The translations under genes and the position numbers were made by a program. Positions 10,062-20,620 of a stretch of DNA of 33,445 nt are shown here, piece after piece. The stretch's first letter is position 1, and every line of letters starts with the position of its first letter. This DNA comes from Clostridiaceae bacterium (GTDB lineage Bacteria; Bacillota; Clostridia; Oscillospirales; Acutalibacteraceae), in the NCBI GenBank assembly GCA_016290515.1, contig JAEEUJ010000003.1:1-33445 (forward strand), given 5' to 3'. The notes under the pieces are model-generated. The model searched no databases and was not told the origin of the DNA. It saw only the letters and a program-made list of their open reading frames with translations.

Positions 10062-10733
10062 ATGGGACAGAAAATTAATCCTACCGGTCTTAGAATCGGC
10101 GTAATCAAGGATTGGGAATCACGTTGGTACTGTGATAAGAAAAATTTCGGCGATACGCTTGTATCGGACGACAAGCTCCGTAAGTATCTCCTCAAGTCAC
10201 TTGCTCCGGCAGGCGTACCGAAGGTAGAAATCGAGAGAGATGCGAAGAGAGTAAGAGTTAACATTCACTGCGCAAAGCCCGGTATGGTTATCGGTAAGGG
10301 CGGCACAGAGATTGAGAAGCTCAAGGATACATGTAAGGAAATGCTCGGCGGCGACAAAGAGGTTTTCGTTAACATTATCGAAATCAAGCAGCCCGACTTA
10401 AACGCTCAGCTCGTAGCTGAGAGCATCGCTTCACAGCTTGAAAGAAGAATTTCCTTCAGAAGAGCAGTTAAGCAGGCTATCGGCAGAGCCATGAAGCTTT
10501 ATGCTAAGGGCATCAAGGTACAGGTAAGCGGCAGACTCGGCGGCGCTGAAATAGCACGTTCGGAGCATTACCGCGAAGGCACCATTCCGCTGCAGACAAT
10601 CCGTGCCGACATCGACTACGGCTTTGCCGAGGCAAAGACAACCTACGGTCGTATAGGCGTTAAGGTTTGGCTGTATCAGGGTGAAGTTCTTCACGAGAGC
10701 CGCAGATCTCGCAGAGAAGGAGGCAGAAAATAA
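10062..10733 (+). CDS. rpsC: 30S ribosomal protein S3
   Basis: [13 protein letters not shown]...[15 protein letters not shown]...[32 protein letters not shown]. Confidence 0.98.
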   Translation: MGQKINPTGLRIGVIKDWESRWYCDKKNFGDTLVSDDKLRKYLLKSLAPAGVPKVEIERDAKRVRVNIHCAKPGMVIGKGGTEIEKLKDTCKEMLGGDKEVFVNIIEIKQPDLNAQLVAESIASQLERRISFRRAVKQAIGRAMKLYAKGIKVQVSGRLGGAEIARSEHYREGTIPLQTIRADIDYGFAEAKTTYGRIGVKVWLYQGEVLHESRRSRREGGRK

Positions 10734-11164
10734 TGCTTTTACCCAAGAGAGTTAAATACCGCAGAGTTCAGAGAGGTCGTTTGACCGGTAAAGCGTTAAG
10801 AGGCAACAAGGTTACTTACGGTGACTTCGGTCTCGTTGCAACCGAACCTGCGTGGATTACAGCTAATCAGATCGAGGCAGCCCGTATTGCTATGACAAGA
10901 TATATCAAGCGTGGCGGTCAGGTTTGGATAAAGATTTTCCCGGATAAGCCGATCACTGAGAAGCCGGCTGAAACCCGAATGGGTTCAGGTAAGGGCTCGC
11001 CCGAATACTGGGTAGCAGTCGTTAAGCCCGGCAGAGTTCTCTTCGAGATCGCAGGCGTTCCGGAAGAAACAGCCCGTGAGGCTATGCGTCTTGCCGCTAA
11101 CAAGCTTCCCATCAAGTGCAAGTTTGTTGCCAAGGCAAGCGAAGAAGAGGATGGTGAGCAGTAA
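10733..11164 (+). CDS. rplP: 50S ribosomal protein L16
   Basis: [25 protein letters not shown]...[25 protein letters not shown]. Confidence 0.98.
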   Translation: MLLPKRVKYRRVQRGRLTGKALRGNKVTYGDFGLVATEPAWITANQIEAARIAMTRYIKRGGQVWIKIFPDKPITEKPAETRMGSGKGSPEYWVAVVKPGRVLFEIAGVPEETAREAMRLAANKLPIKCKFVAKASEEEDGEQ

Positions 11165-11367
11165 TGAAAGCAAACGAATTGAAAAAACTCTCCAAGGCAG
11201 AGTTGGATGCTAAACTCTTGGAATTAAAGGACGAGCTTTTTAAGTTACGCTTCCAGCAGGCCATCAACCAACTCGACAATCCGATGCGTATAAGTGCCGT
11301 TAAGAAGGATATCGCAAGAGTTAAGACTGTTATCCGCGATAACGAACTTCACGGCGCACAGGGCTAA
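11164..11367 (+). CDS. rpmC: 50S ribosomal protein L29
   Basis: [43 protein letters not shown]. Confidence 0.97.
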   Translation: MKANELKKLSKAELDAKLLELKDELFKLRFQQAINQLDNPMRISAVKKDIARVKTVIRDNELHGAQG

Positions 11368-11387
11368 GGTAAGGGAGGACAATCATA

Positions 11388-11645
11388 ATGAGTGAAAGAA
11401 ATCTCAGAAAAACTCAGGTTGGTATCGTAACAAGCGATAAGATGGAGAAGACAGTCGTTGTTTCAATCAAAGACAAGATTCAGCATCCGCTTTACAAGAA
11501 GATAGTTAACCGTACAGTTAAAATCAAGGCTCATGATGAGAACAATGAGTGCGGCATAGGCGACAAGGTTCTCGTTATGGAAACCCGTCCTCTCTCCAAG
11601 GATAAGAGATGGCGAGTAGTAGAAATCATCGAGAAAGCGAAATAA
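11388..11645 (+). CDS. rpsQ: 30S ribosomal protein S17
   Basis: [37 protein letters not shown]. Confidence 0.98.
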   Translation: MSERNLRKTQVGIVTSDKMEKTVVVSIKDKIQHPLYKKIVNRTVKIKAHDENNECGIGDKVLVMETRPLSKDKRWRVVEIIEKAK

Positions 11646-11666
11646 TTTTCTAAGGAGGAATTTACT

Positions 11667-12035
11667 GTGGTACAACAACAGAGTTACCTCAAGGTTGCCG
11701 ATAACACCGGTGCGAAAGAGATTATGTGCATTCGCGTACTCGGTGGTTCAGGCAGAAGGTATGCTAACATAGGCGACGTTATTGTAGCATCTGTCAAGAA
11801 GGCAGCGCCCGGCGGCGTTGTTAAAAAGGGCGATGTTGTCAAGGCGGTCGTAGTAAGAACACACAAGGGCGTTCGCAGAGACGACGGTACTTACATCCGT
11901 TTCGACGAAAACGCTGCAGTGCTTATAAAAGACGATAAGACCCCCAGAGGCACCCGTATCTTTGGGCCGGTAGCAAGAGAGCTTCGTGACAAGGACTATA
12001 TGAAGATCCTTTCGCTTGCTCCCGAAGTGCTTTAA
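11667..12035 (+). CDS. rplN: 50S ribosomal protein L14 (GTG start)
   Basis: [45 protein letters not shown]. Confidence 0.98.
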   Translation: MVQQQSYLKVADNTGAKEIMCIRVLGGSGRRYANIGDVIVASVKKAAPGGVVKKGDVVKAVVVRTHKGVRRDDGTYIRFDENAAVLIKDDKTPRGTRIFGPVARELRDKDYMKILSLAPEVL

Positions 12036-12050
12036 TGGAGGTAAACGAGA

Positions 12051-12371
12051 ATGATTAAAAAAGTTCACGTTAAGACAGGCGATACCGTTGTCGTTATCAA
12101 CGGTAAGAACCGCGGCAAGCAGGGCAAGGTTATGCAGGTAAGCCCGAAGGAAGGCAAGGTCATCGTTGAAGGCGTTAACATGGTTACTAAGCATGTTAAG
12201 CCCCGTCAGATGGGTGAGCCCGGCGGACTTATCAAGGCAGAGGCCGCTCTCTACGCCGACAAGGTTCAGCTTATTTGCCCCAAGTGCGGTAAGGCGACCA
12301 GAATCGGTCACGACGGCACAGGCAAGGATAAGAAGCGCGTATGCAAAAAGTGCGGCGCGAAGTTTGAATAA
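12051..12371 (+). CDS. rplX: 50S ribosomal protein L24 (with C-terminal CxxC...CxxC)
   Basis: [26 protein letters not shown]...[31 protein letters not shown]. Confidence 0.97.
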   Translation: MIKKVHVKTGDTVVVINGKNRGKQGKVMQVSPKEGKVIVEGVNMVTKHVKPRQMGEPGGLIKAEAALYADKVQLICPKCGKATRIGHDGTGKDKKRVCKKCGAKFE

Positions 12372-12387
12372 GGGAGGGACATAACCA

Positions 12388-12930
12388 ATGGCAGCAAGAC
12401 TTAAAGAATACTACAAAGCTGAAGTTGCTCCGGCACTCCAGAAGAAGTTCGGCTACAAGAGCGTTATGGAAATCCCGAAGCTTGACAAGATAATCGTCAA
12501 CGTCGGATGCGGCGAGGCAAAGGACAACTCAAAGGTTGTAAGCGCTATCATGAACGATCTTTCGATCATCACCGGTCAGAAGCCCGTTGAGTGCAAGGCC
12601 AAGAAGTCCGTTGCTAACTTCAAAATCCGTGAAGGTATGACTATCGGCGTCAAGGTTACGCTCCGCGGCGACAGAATGTACGAATTCCTCGACAGATTCT
12701 TCAATCTGGCACTTCCGAGAGTTCGTGACTTCAGAGGTATCAACCCCAATTCCTTTGACGGCAGAGGCAACTACTCAATGGGCGTCAAGGAACAGCTGAT
12801 ATTCCCTGAGATTGAATATGACAAGATTGACGCAGTTCGCGGCATGGATATATGCTTCGTAACTACTGCAAACACCGACGAAGAGGCCAGAGAGCTCCTT
12901 TCTCTCATGGGCGCTCCGTTCGAGAAATAA
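12388..12930 (+). CDS. rplE: 50S ribosomal protein L5
   Basis: MARLKEYY-type N-terminus; [43 protein letters not shown]. Confidence 0.98.
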   Translation: MAARLKEYYKAEVAPALQKKFGYKSVMEIPKLDKIIVNVGCGEAKDNSKVVSAIMNDLSIITGQKPVECKAKKSVANFKIREGMTIGVKVTLRGDRMYEFLDRFFNLALPRVRDFRGINPNSFDGRGNYSMGVKEQLIFPEIEYDKIDAVRGMDICFVTTANTDEEARELLSLMGAPFEK

Positions 12931-12943
12931 GGAGGGATAACAA

Positions 12944-13129
12944 GTGGCAAAGACATCAATGAAGATCAGAGCGGCACGTCCCGCTAAGTATTCGACAAGA
13001 GAACATAACAGATGCAAAATCTGCGGCAGACCACATGCTTATCTCCGTAAATACGGTGTTTGCCGTATCTGCTTCAGAAAGTTAGCACACGCCGGTCAGA
13101 TTCCGGGTGTCAAGAAGGCAAGTTGGTAA
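12944..13129 (+). CDS. rpsN: 30S ribosomal protein S14 type Z (zinc-binding; GTG start)
   Basis: 61 aa, [39 protein letters not shown]. Confidence 0.98.
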   Translation: MAKTSMKIRAARPAKYSTREHNRCKICGRPHAYLRKYGVCRICFRKLAHAGQIPGVKKASW

Positions 13130-13154
13130 GAGCGATTGCAAAGGAGGAAATAGT

Positions 13155-13553
13155 ATGCAAATCTCTGATAGCATCGGTGATATGCTCACAAGAATCCGCA
13201 ATGCGAATTCCGCAAAGCATGACACGGTGAAGGTTCCTGCATCAAACATGAAGAAGGCAATTGCTCAGATTCTTGTTGATGAAGGCTATATAAAGGGTTT
13301 CAAGGTTGAAGACGACGGCAAGCAGGGCATCATTGAGATCGAGCTCAAGTACGGCCCCAACAAGTCCTCCGTCATCACCGGATTGCGCAGAGTTTCCAAG
13401 CCCGGTCTGCGTATATATACAGATTGCGAGAATATGCCCAAGGTTATCAAGGGCCTCGGCATTGCAATCCTTTCAACATCCAAGGGCGTTATGACTGACA
13501 AGGACGCACGCAAGGCCAACGTTGGCGGCGAAGTTCTTGCCTACATCTGGTAA
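13155..13553 (+). CDS. rpsH: 30S ribosomal protein S8
   Basis: [30 protein letters not shown]...[33 protein letters not shown]; start at 13155 after AAGGAGG. Confidence 0.98.
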   Translation: MQISDSIGDMLTRIRNANSAKHDTVKVPASNMKKAIAQILVDEGYIKGFKVEDDGKQGIIEIELKYGPNKSSVITGLRRVSKPGLRIYTDCENMPKVIKGLGIAILSTSKGVMTDKDARKANVGGEVLAYIW

Positions 13554-13566
13554 GGAGGTTAACAGT

Positions 13567-14112
13567 ATGTCAAGAATCGGCAGACAGCCTATCGCTGTTC
13601 CCGCAGGCGTCGACGTTAAAATCGACGGCAGTACTGTTACCGTTAAGGGCCCCAAGGGCACACTTACCAGAACAGTACACAGCAACATGAAGGTTGAGCT
13701 TGACGGCGCTGAAATCAAGGTTTCACGTCCCGACGAGTCAAACCTCAACAAATCTCTCCACGGTCTGACCCGTACGCTTATCGCCAATATGGTTAAGGGC
13801 GTTACAGACGGTTATTCCAAGGAGCTTGAGATCAACGGTGTCGGCTACCGTGCAGCTAAGCAGGGTAAGGACCTCGTTATGAACATCGGTTATTCGCATC
13901 AGGTTACAATGAGCGAGATCGAGGGTATCACAATCGACGTTCCCGCACCGAACAAGATCATCATTTCAGGTCCCGACAAGCAGAAGGTCGGACAGTTCGC
14001 AGCAGAAGTACGCGAGAAGCGTCCTCCTGAGCCGTACAAGGGCAAGGGTATCAAGTATGTTGACGAGCATATCCGCCGTAAAGAGGGTAAAGCCGGTAAA
14101 GGCGGAAAATAA
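13567..14112 (+). CDS. rplF: 50S ribosomal protein L6
   Basis: [21 protein letters not shown]...[28 protein letters not shown]; start at 13567 after AAGGAGG. Confidence 0.98.
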   Translation: MSRIGRQPIAVPAGVDVKIDGSTVTVKGPKGTLTRTVHSNMKVELDGAEIKVSRPDESNLNKSLHGLTRTLIANMVKGVTDGYSKELEINGVGYRAAKQGKDLVMNIGYSHQVTMSEIEGITIDVPAPNKIIISGPDKQKVGQFAAEVREKRPPEPYKGKGIKYVDEHIRRKEGKAGKGGK

Positions 14113-14130
14113 TAAAAGGAGTGTATTTAG

Positions 14131-14490
14131 ATGGTTAATAGACCTGACAGCAATAAAGCAAGACTTAAGCGTCATGCCAGAGTTCGCTCTAAGATCAAGG
14201 GTACAGCGGATTGTCCGCGCCTTGACGTTTTCCGTTCACTCCAGAACATCTATGCTCAGTTGATTGACGATACAACAGGTACTACACTCGTTGCCGCTTC
14301 TTCAACGGAGAAGGATTTCAAGGATTACGGCGGAAACAAGGACGCAGCCAAAAAGGTTGGCGAGCTTTTAGCAAAAAGAGCCCTCGAGAAGAACATCAAG
14401 GATGTTGTTTTCGACAGAGGCGGTTATGTATATCACGGCAGAGTTCAGGCTCTCGCTGAAGGCGCTCGTGAGGGCGGCCTCAACTTCTAA
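14131..14490 (+). CDS. rplR: 50S ribosomal protein L18
   Basis: [36 protein letters not shown]...[25 protein letters not shown]. Confidence 0.98.
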   Translation: MVNRPDSNKARLKRHARVRSKIKGTADCPRLDVFRSLQNIYAQLIDDTTGTTLVAASSTEKDFKDYGGNKDAAKKVGELLAKRALEKNIKDVVFDRGGYVYHGRVQALAEGAREGGLNF

Positions 14491-14508
14491 GAAAGGAGAA
14501 CAGACAAC

Positions 14509-15012
14509 ATGGCAGAAAGAATTGATGCTTCGGCATTGGAATTACAGGAAAAGGTTGTTGCTATCAACAGAGTTTCCAAAACCGTTAAGGGCGGCCGTAT
14601 TATGAAGTTCTCCGCATTAGTAGTTGTCGGTGACGAAAACGGCATTGTCGGCTTCGGTATCGGCAAATCAAGCGAAGTTCCGGACGCTATACGTAAGGGT
14701 ATTGAGGACGCCAAGAAGAACCTTATCAGGGTTTCTCTTAAGGGCACAACAATTCCTCACGAGGTTATCGGTAAATTCGGCGCAGGCGTAGTTCTTATGA
14801 AGCCCGCTGCAGAAGGTACCGGCGTTATCGCAGGCGGCCCCGTTCGTGCGGTTGTTGAAGTAGTAGGCATCAAGGACATTCGTTCCAAGGCTCTTCGTTC
14901 AAACAACCCCTGCAACGTAGTAAGGGCTACTATCGACGGACTTTCACAGCTTCGTAATCTTGACGAGGTTGCTGCAACCCGCGGTAAGTCTGCAAAAGAG
15001 ATTATAGGTTAA
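14509..15012 (+). CDS. rpsE: 30S ribosomal protein S5
   Basis: [49 protein letters not shown]. Confidence 0.98.
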   Translation: MAERIDASALELQEKVVAINRVSKTVKGGRIMKFSALVVVGDENGIVGFGIGKSSEVPDAIRKGIEDAKKNLIRVSLKGTTIPHEVIGKFGAGVVLMKPAAEGTGVIAGGPVRAVVEVVGIKDIRSKALRSNNPCNVVRATIDGLSQLRNLDEVAATRGKSAKEIIG

Positions 15013-15024
15013 GGAGTGTGTAAA

Positions 15025-15204
15025 ATGGCTAACGTAGAAATTACTCTCAAGAAGAGCCTTATCGGCTCCAAGAAGGACCAGATTGCCACTGCTTATTCAC
15101 TTGGCTTAAGAAAGATCGGGGATAAGACTTCACAGCCTGACAATCCCCAGACTCAGGGCAAGATCAAGAAGATTATTCATCTTATCGAAGTTAAAGAAGG
15201 CTAA
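15025..15204 (+). CDS. rpmD: 50S ribosomal protein L30
   Basis: [58 protein letters not shown]; start at 15025. Confidence 0.97.
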   Translation: MANVEITLKKSLIGSKKDQIATAYSLGLRKIGDKTSQPDNPQTQGKIKKIIHLIEVKEG

Positions 15205-15218
15205 GGAGGTGCAGGAAG

Positions 15219-15662
15219 ATGAAATTACACGAACTTTCACCGGCTGAGGGCTCCAAGAAGAGCGTTAAGCGTATCGGCCGCGGTCCTGCATCAGGTCAGG
15301 GCAAAACCGCAGGTAAAGGCCACAAGGGTCAGAAGGCCCGTGCAGGCAGAGGTATGCGTGCAGGCTTTGAAGGCGGACAGATGCCTTTGCAGAGAAGAAT
15401 CCCCAAGAGAGGATTCAACAACATCTTTGCTAAGGAAATCGCAACTGTTAACGTTTCAGCTCTCGATAAAACCTTCGAGGACGGTGCAACCGTTGACATT
15501 CAGGCGCTCATCGACGCAGGTCTTGTTAAGAAGGCTCTCGACGGCGTAAAGGTGCTCGGCAACGGCGAAATCAGCAAGAAGCTTACCGTTCAGGTTAATG
15601 CTTATTCCGAACAGGCGAAGCAGAAGATCGAGGCAGCCGGCGGAAAGGCTGAGGTGATCTGA
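15219..15662 (+). CDS. rplO: 50S ribosomal protein L15
   Basis: [43 protein letters not shown]...[17 protein letters not shown]. Confidence 0.98.
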   Translation: MKLHELSPAEGSKKSVKRIGRGPASGQGKTAGKGHKGQKARAGRGMRAGFEGGQMPLQRRIPKRGFNNIFAKEIATVNVSALDKTFEDGATVDIQALIDAGLVKKALDGVKVLGNGEISKKLTVQVNAYSEQAKQKIEAAGGKAEVI

Positions 15663-15663
15663 A

Positions 15664-17013
15664 GTGATTCAAACGATTGTAAATGCATGGAAGATCGCAG
15701 ATCTTCGTAAAAAGATTATTTACACCGCATTTATCATTTTGATTTTCAGAATCGGTGCCGCAATCCCCGTTCCGTTTGTTAATATCGGTTCGGACGGTAT
15801 CCTTTCAGATCCGAACGCTAACAACTTTATGACTTATCTGAGTATGATGACCGGTAACGCGTTCAACTACGGTACTCTGTTCGCTATGTCGATCACCCCG
15901 TACATCAACGCATCGATTATCATACAGCTGCTCACGGTAGCTATTCCCTACCTTGAGAAGCTCGCCAAGGAAGGCGAGGAGGGCAGAAAGAAGATCGCTT
16001 CTATCACCCGTTACACCACCGTCGTCCTTGCACTTATGCAGTCCACTGCATATTTCTTCTACATCCGTTCGCAGGGTTTGCTTGTAACCGACGCTAACGG
16101 CGCTAAGTTCACAGGCTTCTTTGCAGTATTCCAGGCAATTGCTGTCATCCTTTGCTACACGGCGGGTTCGACCTTCATCATGTGGCTGGGCGAGCAGGTA
16201 AACGAAAAGGGTATCGGCAACGGTATTTCAATTATCCTTTTTGCAGGTATCGTTTCGAGAATTCCCACAATGATTTATCAGCTCTACACCTATCTGACAA
16301 AGGGCGGCATTTACTACGCTTACGTAGCTATAGCAGTAATTTCACTGTTGCTGATGATCGCGTTCATCGTCTGGATGGACAACGCGGAGAGAAGAATCCC
16401 CGTTCAGTATGCCAAGAGAGTCGTAGGACGCAAGATGTACGGCGGTCAGAACACTCACATGCCCATCAAGGTTAATATGTGCGGCGTTCTTCCCATCATC
16501 TTCGCTTCTTCAATCCTTTCGCTTCCTCCGACAATCGCTATGTTTGTCAACGTTAAGGAAGGCGGCTTCTGGGAAGGCTTCTTCAAGGTCTTCGACACAA
16601 GCCACTGGGCATACGCAATAATGTACTTCGTACTTATTATATTCTTTGCCTATTTCTATTCGGCAATTCAGTACAATCCTATCGAAATGGCGAACAACAT
16701 CCGTAAGAACAGCGGCGCTGTTCCGGGTATCCGTCCCGGCAAGCCTACTTCGGATTACATCACCAAGGTACTTTCGAGACTTACGCTTGTCGGCGCGCTT
16801 CTGCTTTCAGTCGTTGCTCTTTATCCGATTCTGTTCTCACAGATCACAACGGCTATCCAGACCGCGATTATCAACGACGGCGAGACTCATGCCGGTGTTA
16901 ACCTTTCACTCGGCGGTACTTCGGTAATCATCTTGGTCGGTGTTGCTCTGGAAACAGTTAAGCAGCTTGAGAGCCAGATGATGATGCGCCACTACAAGGG
17001 ATTCCTTGACTGA
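15664..17013 (+). CDS. secY: Protein translocase subunit SecY (GTG start)
   Basis: IIYTAFIILIFRIGAAIPVPFVN...ITPYINASIIIQLL...YNPIEMANNIRKNSGAVPGIRPGKPTSDYI. Confidence 0.98.
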   Translation: MIQTIVNAWKIADLRKKIIYTAFIILIFRIGAAIPVPFVNIGSDGILSDPNANNFMTYLSMMTGNAFNYGTLFAMSITPYINASIIIQLLTVAIPYLEKLAKEGEEGRKKIASITRYTTVVLALMQSTAYFFYIRSQGLLVTDANGAKFTGFFAVFQAIAVILCYTAGSTFIMWLGEQVNEKGIGNGISIILFAGIVSRIPTMIYQLYTYLTKGGIYYAYVAIAVISLLLMIAFIVWMDNAERRIPVQYAKRVVGRKMYGGQNTHMPIKVNMCGVLPIIFASSILSLPPTIAMFVNVKEGGFWEGFFKVFDTSHWAYAIMYFVLIIFFAYFYSAIQYNPIEMANNIRKNSGAVPGIRPGKPTSDYITKVLSRLTLVGALLLSVVALYPILFSQITTAIQTAIINDGETHAGVNLSLGGTSVIILVGVALETVKQLESQMMMRHYKGFLD

Positions 17014-17026
17014 TAAAGGAGAAACT

Positions 17027-17659
17027 ATGAACCTTATATTATTAGGTGCTCCCGGCGCGGGCAAGGGCACACAGGCTGAAAAGATCTGTGAAAAGCTCTC
17101 CATTCCCGCGATTTCAACGGGTAACATTCTTCGTGAGGCTATTGCCAACGGTACCGAAATGGGACTTAAGGCAAAATCCTTTATCGACGCCGGCAAGCTC
17201 GTTCCCGACGAGGTTGTCATAGGCATAATCAACGAAAGACTGAATAAGGATGACTGCCGTAACGGCTTCATCCTTGACGGTTTTCCGAGAACCATTCCGC
17301 AGGCCGAGGCTCTCGACGAGATGGGCGTTCAGATTGACCGCGTAATCGACATCGAAGTTCCGGATGAAAAGATTGCTTCAAGACTTTCGGGCAGACGCGT
17401 ATGCTTAAAGTGCGGAGCAACCTATCACACCGAGTTCAAGGCTCCCGTTACAGAGGGTATCTGCGACGTATGCGGCGAGAAACTGGTTCAGAGAAAAGAC
17501 GATATGCCCGAGACGGTTCTCGATAGATTAAACACCTATCATGAACAGACCGAACCGTTGAAGGATTACTATGAGAAGAAGGGAATTCTTCACATAGTCG
17601 AGGGTCAGGAGAAGGTAGAGGATACTACCGCTCTTACCTTCAAAGCATTGGAGGATTAA
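17027..17659 (+). CDS. adk: Adenylate kinase (with Cys zinc motif in LID)
   Basis: MNLILLGAPGAGKGTQAEKI...LDGFPRTIPQAEAL...CLKCGATYHTEFKAPVTEGICDVCG; start at 17027. Confidence 0.98.
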   Translation: MNLILLGAPGAGKGTQAEKICEKLSIPAISTGNILREAIANGTEMGLKAKSFIDAGKLVPDEVVIGIINERLNKDDCRNGFILDGFPRTIPQAEALDEMGVQIDRVIDIEVPDEKIASRLSGRRVCLKCGATYHTEFKAPVTEGICDVCGEKLVQRKDDMPETVLDRLNTYHEQTEPLKDYYEKKGILHIVEGQEKVEDTTALTFKALED

Positions 17660-17661
17660 GC

Positions 17662-18411
17662 ATGATAGTGCTGAAAACCGCAAGAGAGCTTGAGCTTATC
17701 AGAAAAGCTTGTATAATCTCGGCGGAAGCATTACAGGTGGCAGGCGAGGCAGTCAGGCCGGGCGTCACAACCTGGGAGATTGACAAAATCGCATACGACT
17801 ATATCAAGAAGCAGGGCGCTGAGCCCAACTTCCTGCACTTGTACGATTTCCCTGCCACTGCATGCATTTCCATAAATGATGAGGTCATCCACGGCATTCC
17901 GAGCAAGAAGCGGGTAATCAAAGAGGGCGATATCGTCAGTATCGACCTCGGCGCTAAGGTGGACGGCTATAACGGCGACAATGCTGCCACATTTGCGGCG
18001 GGTAAAATATCCGAAAACGCAAAGCGGCTGTGCGACGTGACTGAGAAAAGCCTTTATCTGGGCATTGAACAGGCGCTCGCAGGCAACAGACTCGGCGATA
18101 TAGGCTACGCTGTACAGAGCTACTGTGAGGAAAACGGCTACGGCGTTATCCGTGAATACACGGGACACGGCGTCGGCGCCAAGCTGCACGAGGACCCCAG
18201 CGTACCGAATTTCGGCACTCCGGGCAGGGGCGCACGCCTGCTGCCGGGAATGGTTATCGCGATAGAGCCGATGATAACCGAAGGCTCCAGAGCGATTAAG
18301 CAGTTACCGGACGGCTGGACCGTCAAGACAAAGGACGGAAAGCTGGCGGCGCATTTTGAGCACACGATAGCAATAACCCCGAACGGTCCGAAGATTCTGA
18401 CTAAGATTTAA
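17662..18411 (+). CDS. map: Type I methionine aminopeptidase
   Basis: ATACISINDEVIHGIPSKKRVIKEGDIVSIDLGA...YTGHGVGAKLHEDPSVPNFG...GMVIAIEPM. Confidence 0.97.
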   Translation: MIVLKTARELELIRKACIISAEALQVAGEAVRPGVTTWEIDKIAYDYIKKQGAEPNFLHLYDFPATACISINDEVIHGIPSKKRVIKEGDIVSIDLGAKVDGYNGDNAATFAAGKISENAKRLCDVTEKSLYLGIEQALAGNRLGDIGYAVQSYCEENGYGVIREYTGHGVGAKLHEDPSVPNFGTPGRGARLLPGMVIAIEPMITEGSRAIKQLPDGWTVKTKDGKLAAHFEHTIAITPNGPKILTKI

Positions 18412-18415
18412 GGAC

Positions 18416-18652
18416 ATGGAAAAGGGCACGGTTGTTATCTCGCTCAGGGGCAGGGACAAAGACCTGCTTATGTGCGTAGTAGGTGTAAACGAAAGCGGCG
18501 TTTCAGTGTGCGACGGGAAGCAGCGGAAGCTCTCAAAGCCGAAGCTCAAAAATCCAAAGCACGTCAGAGCGCTCGCCAAAAGACTGACCGCTGAGCAGAT
18601 GCTCACGGACAGGGCAATCAGAAAAGCGTTAAAGTTTATTTCGGAGGCTTAA
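18416..18652 (+). CDS. KOW-domain RNA-binding protein, L14e-like
   Basis: 78-aa basic protein, [47 protein letters not shown], between map and infA as in many Clostridia. Confidence 0.8.
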   Translation: MEKGTVVISLRGRDKDLLMCVVGVNESGVSVCDGKQRKLSKPKLKNPKHVRALAKRLTAEQMLTDRAIRKALKFISEA

Positions 18653-18653
18653 T

Positions 18654-18872
18654 ATGTCAAAACAAGACATGATTGAAATTGAAGGTACAGTCGTTGAAGC
18701 GCTGCCTAACGCAGTATTCCTGGTAGAGCTTGAAAACGGACACAAAATTACCGCCCATATTTCCGGTAAGCTGAGGATGAATTTCATCCGCATTCTTCCG
18801 GGCGATAAAGTAACGGTCGAGATGTCGCCGTATGACCTTACTCGCGGGCGTATTACATGGCGATCAAAATAA
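18654..18872 (+). CDS. infA: Translation initiation factor IF-1
   Basis: [70 protein letters not shown]. Confidence 0.98.
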   Translation: MSKQDMIEIEGTVVEALPNAVFLVELENGHKITAHISGKLRMNFIRILPGDKVTVEMSPYDLTRGRITWRSK

Positions 18873-18909
18873 GCAATTACATTTATTAATCACTTAGGAG
18901 GTAAACAAA

Positions 18910-19023
18910 ATGAAAGTCAGACCTTCTGTCAAGAAAATGTGTGATAAGTGCAAAATCATTAAGCGCAAGGGTAAGGTAATGGTTATCTGCGAAAACCCGA
19001 AGCATAAGCAGCGTCAGGGCTGA
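18910..19023 (+). CDS. rpmJ: 50S ribosomal protein L36 (37 aa, not in supplied ORF track)
   Basis: Read directly: [37 protein letters not shown], preceded by TAGGAGG. Confidence 0.97.
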   Translation: MKVRPSVKKMCDKCKIIKRKGKVMVICENPKHKQRQG

Positions 19024-19041
19024 TTAATCAGTTAATGACTG

Positions 19042-19070
19042 TATCGTTGTTAAAGATCTAAACAACGATA
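19042..19070 (+). promoter_or_regulatory. Perfect 10-bp hairpin in the rpmJ-rpsM intergenic region
   Basis: TATCGTTGTT-AAAGATCTA-AACAACGATA; no T-tract follows. Confidence 0.6.
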
Positions 19071-19134
19071 TGTAGCTTATCCACGACATTGAATTGGGTT
19101 TAACCCAACATTATTAATGGAGGTGCAACTCTAA

Positions 19135-19503
19135 ATGGCACGTATTTCAGGTGTTGATTTGCCGAGAGACAAGAGAGTAGAAATAGGTCTTACCTATATT
19201 TACGGCATCGGCAGAAAAACTGCAAGCGACATTATTGCCGCAACAGGTGTAAATCCCGACACTCGTGTTAAGGATTTGACTGAAGAAGATGTAGCTAAGC
19301 TGCGTGAGTATATCGACCACAACGTCAAGGTTGAGGGTGACCTTCGCCGTGACACAGCTTTCGACATTAAGAGATTGGTAGAAATCGGTTGCTACCGCGG
19401 TATCCGTCATCGCAAGGGTCTCCCCGTAAGAGGTCAGACCTCTAAGAACAATGCGCGTACACGCAAGGGCCCGAAGAAGACAATCGCTAACAAGAAGAAG
19501 TAA
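19135..19503 (+). CDS. rpsM: 30S ribosomal protein S13
   Basis: [30 protein letters not shown]...[31 protein letters not shown]. Confidence 0.98.
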   Translation: MARISGVDLPRDKRVEIGLTYIYGIGRKTASDIIAATGVNPDTRVKDLTEEDVAKLREYIDHNVKVEGDLRRDTAFDIKRLVEIGCYRGIRHRKGLPVRGQTSKNNARTRKGPKKTIANKKK

Positions 19504-19519
19504 GAGGAGGGAATTGTAA

Positions 19520-19921
19520 ATGGCTACCAAAGCAACAGCTAAAAAGGGTTCGCGCAAACGTCGTGAACGCAAGAATATTGAAAAAGGTGCAGCTCATATT
19601 CAATCCACCTTCAACAACACAATAGTTACCATCACCGACACTCAGGGCAACGCAGTTTCATGGGCATCGGCAGGTGAGATGGGCTTCAGAGGATCCAAGA
19701 AGTCTACTCCCTTCGCAGCTCAGACAGCAGCCGAGACAGCAGCTAAAATCGCTGTTGACCACGGTATGAAGACTATTGAGGTTTACGTCAAAGGCCCCGG
19801 CTCAGGACGTGAAGCAGCTATCCGTGCGCTTCAGGCAGCAGGCTTGGAAGTAACTATGATTAAAGACGTTACCCCCATTCCTCACAACGGATGCCGTCCG
19901 CCCAAGAGAAGACGCGTTTGA
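19520..19921 (+). CDS. rpsK: 30S ribosomal protein S11
   Basis: [48 protein letters not shown]...[15 protein letters not shown]. Confidence 0.98.
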   Translation: MATKATAKKGSRKRRERKNIEKGAAHIQSTFNNTIVTITDTQGNAVSWASAGEMGFRGSKKSTPFAAQTAAETAAKIAVDHGMKTIEVYVKGPGSGREAAIRALQAAGLEVTMIKDVTPIPHNGCRPPKRRRV

Positions 19922-19943
19922 TTTTATAAGGAGGAATTGTTAA

Positions 19944-20546
19944 ATGGCCAGAAACACATCGCCAGTTGCAAAGCGCTGCAAGGCTCTCGGTCTTTCTCCG
20001 GCTACCCTCGGTTACGCTAAGAAGGAAACTAACCGTAACCCCAAGGGCACTATGAGAAGAAAGCAGTCTGAATACGCTACTCAGCTCAACGAAAAGCAAA
20101 AGGTTAAGTTTATATACGGTATGCTTGAAAAGCAGTTCCGTTCATATTATGAAAAGGCAGCCAAGATGCCCGGCAAGACCGGTGAAAATCTTCTCGCTCT
20201 CTGCGAGCGCCGCCTTGACAACGTTGTATTCCACCTCGGTTTCGCTACTACCCGCCGTCAGGCCCGTCAGTTAGTAACTCACGGTCACTTCACGGTTGAC
20301 GGTAAGAAGGTTGATATCCCTTCATACCAGGTTAAGCCCGGCCAGGTTATCGCAGTCAAGGAGAAGAGCCGTTCTTCAAGCATATTCCAGCGCCTTACCG
20401 GTGAGGACGCAGCGTTCGTAACCGTACCCGCTTGGATGGAAAAGGATGAAAACGAGCTCAAGGGCAAGATCGTAAGAATGCCCACACGCGAGGACATCGA
20501 CTATCCCGTCGAGGAGCACCTCATCGTCGAGCTTTATTCGAAATAA
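19944..20546 (+). CDS. rpsD: 30S ribosomal protein S4 (form lacking the N-terminal Cys cluster)
   Basis: ERRLDNVVFHLGFATTRRQARQLVTHGHFTVDGKKVDIPSY S4 domain. Confidence 0.97.
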   Translation: MARNTSPVAKRCKALGLSPATLGYAKKETNRNPKGTMRRKQSEYATQLNEKQKVKFIYGMLEKQFRSYYEKAAKMPGKTGENLLALCERRLDNVVFHLGFATTRRQARQLVTHGHFTVDGKKVDIPSYQVKPGQVIAVKEKSRSSSIFQRLTGEDAAFVTVPAWMEKDENELKGKIVRMPTREDIDYPVEEHLIVELYSK

Positions 20547-20584
20547 TAACCTTTCGCTATTTTCAAAATTTAAATATTTCATTT

Positions 20585-20601
20585 GTTCACCTTTGGTGAG
20601 C
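20585..20601 (+). promoter_or_regulatory. Short hairpin in rpsD-rpoA spacer
   Basis: GTTCACC-TTT-GGTGAGC (one G-U pair), 20 nt upstream of the rpoA start at 20621; function unknown. Confidence 0.4.
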
Positions 20602-20620
20602 AGAGTTTAGGAGGCTTTTT

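Noticed and set aside
11748-12311. 187-aa minus-strand ORF opposite rplN/rplX
   Set aside because: Crosses two conserved r-protein genes on the opposite strand; shadow ORF.
12289-12371. Zinc-ribbon-like C-terminus of L24 as a novel fusion
   Set aside because: CPxC...CKKCG at the L24 C-terminus is a known variant of bacterial L24.
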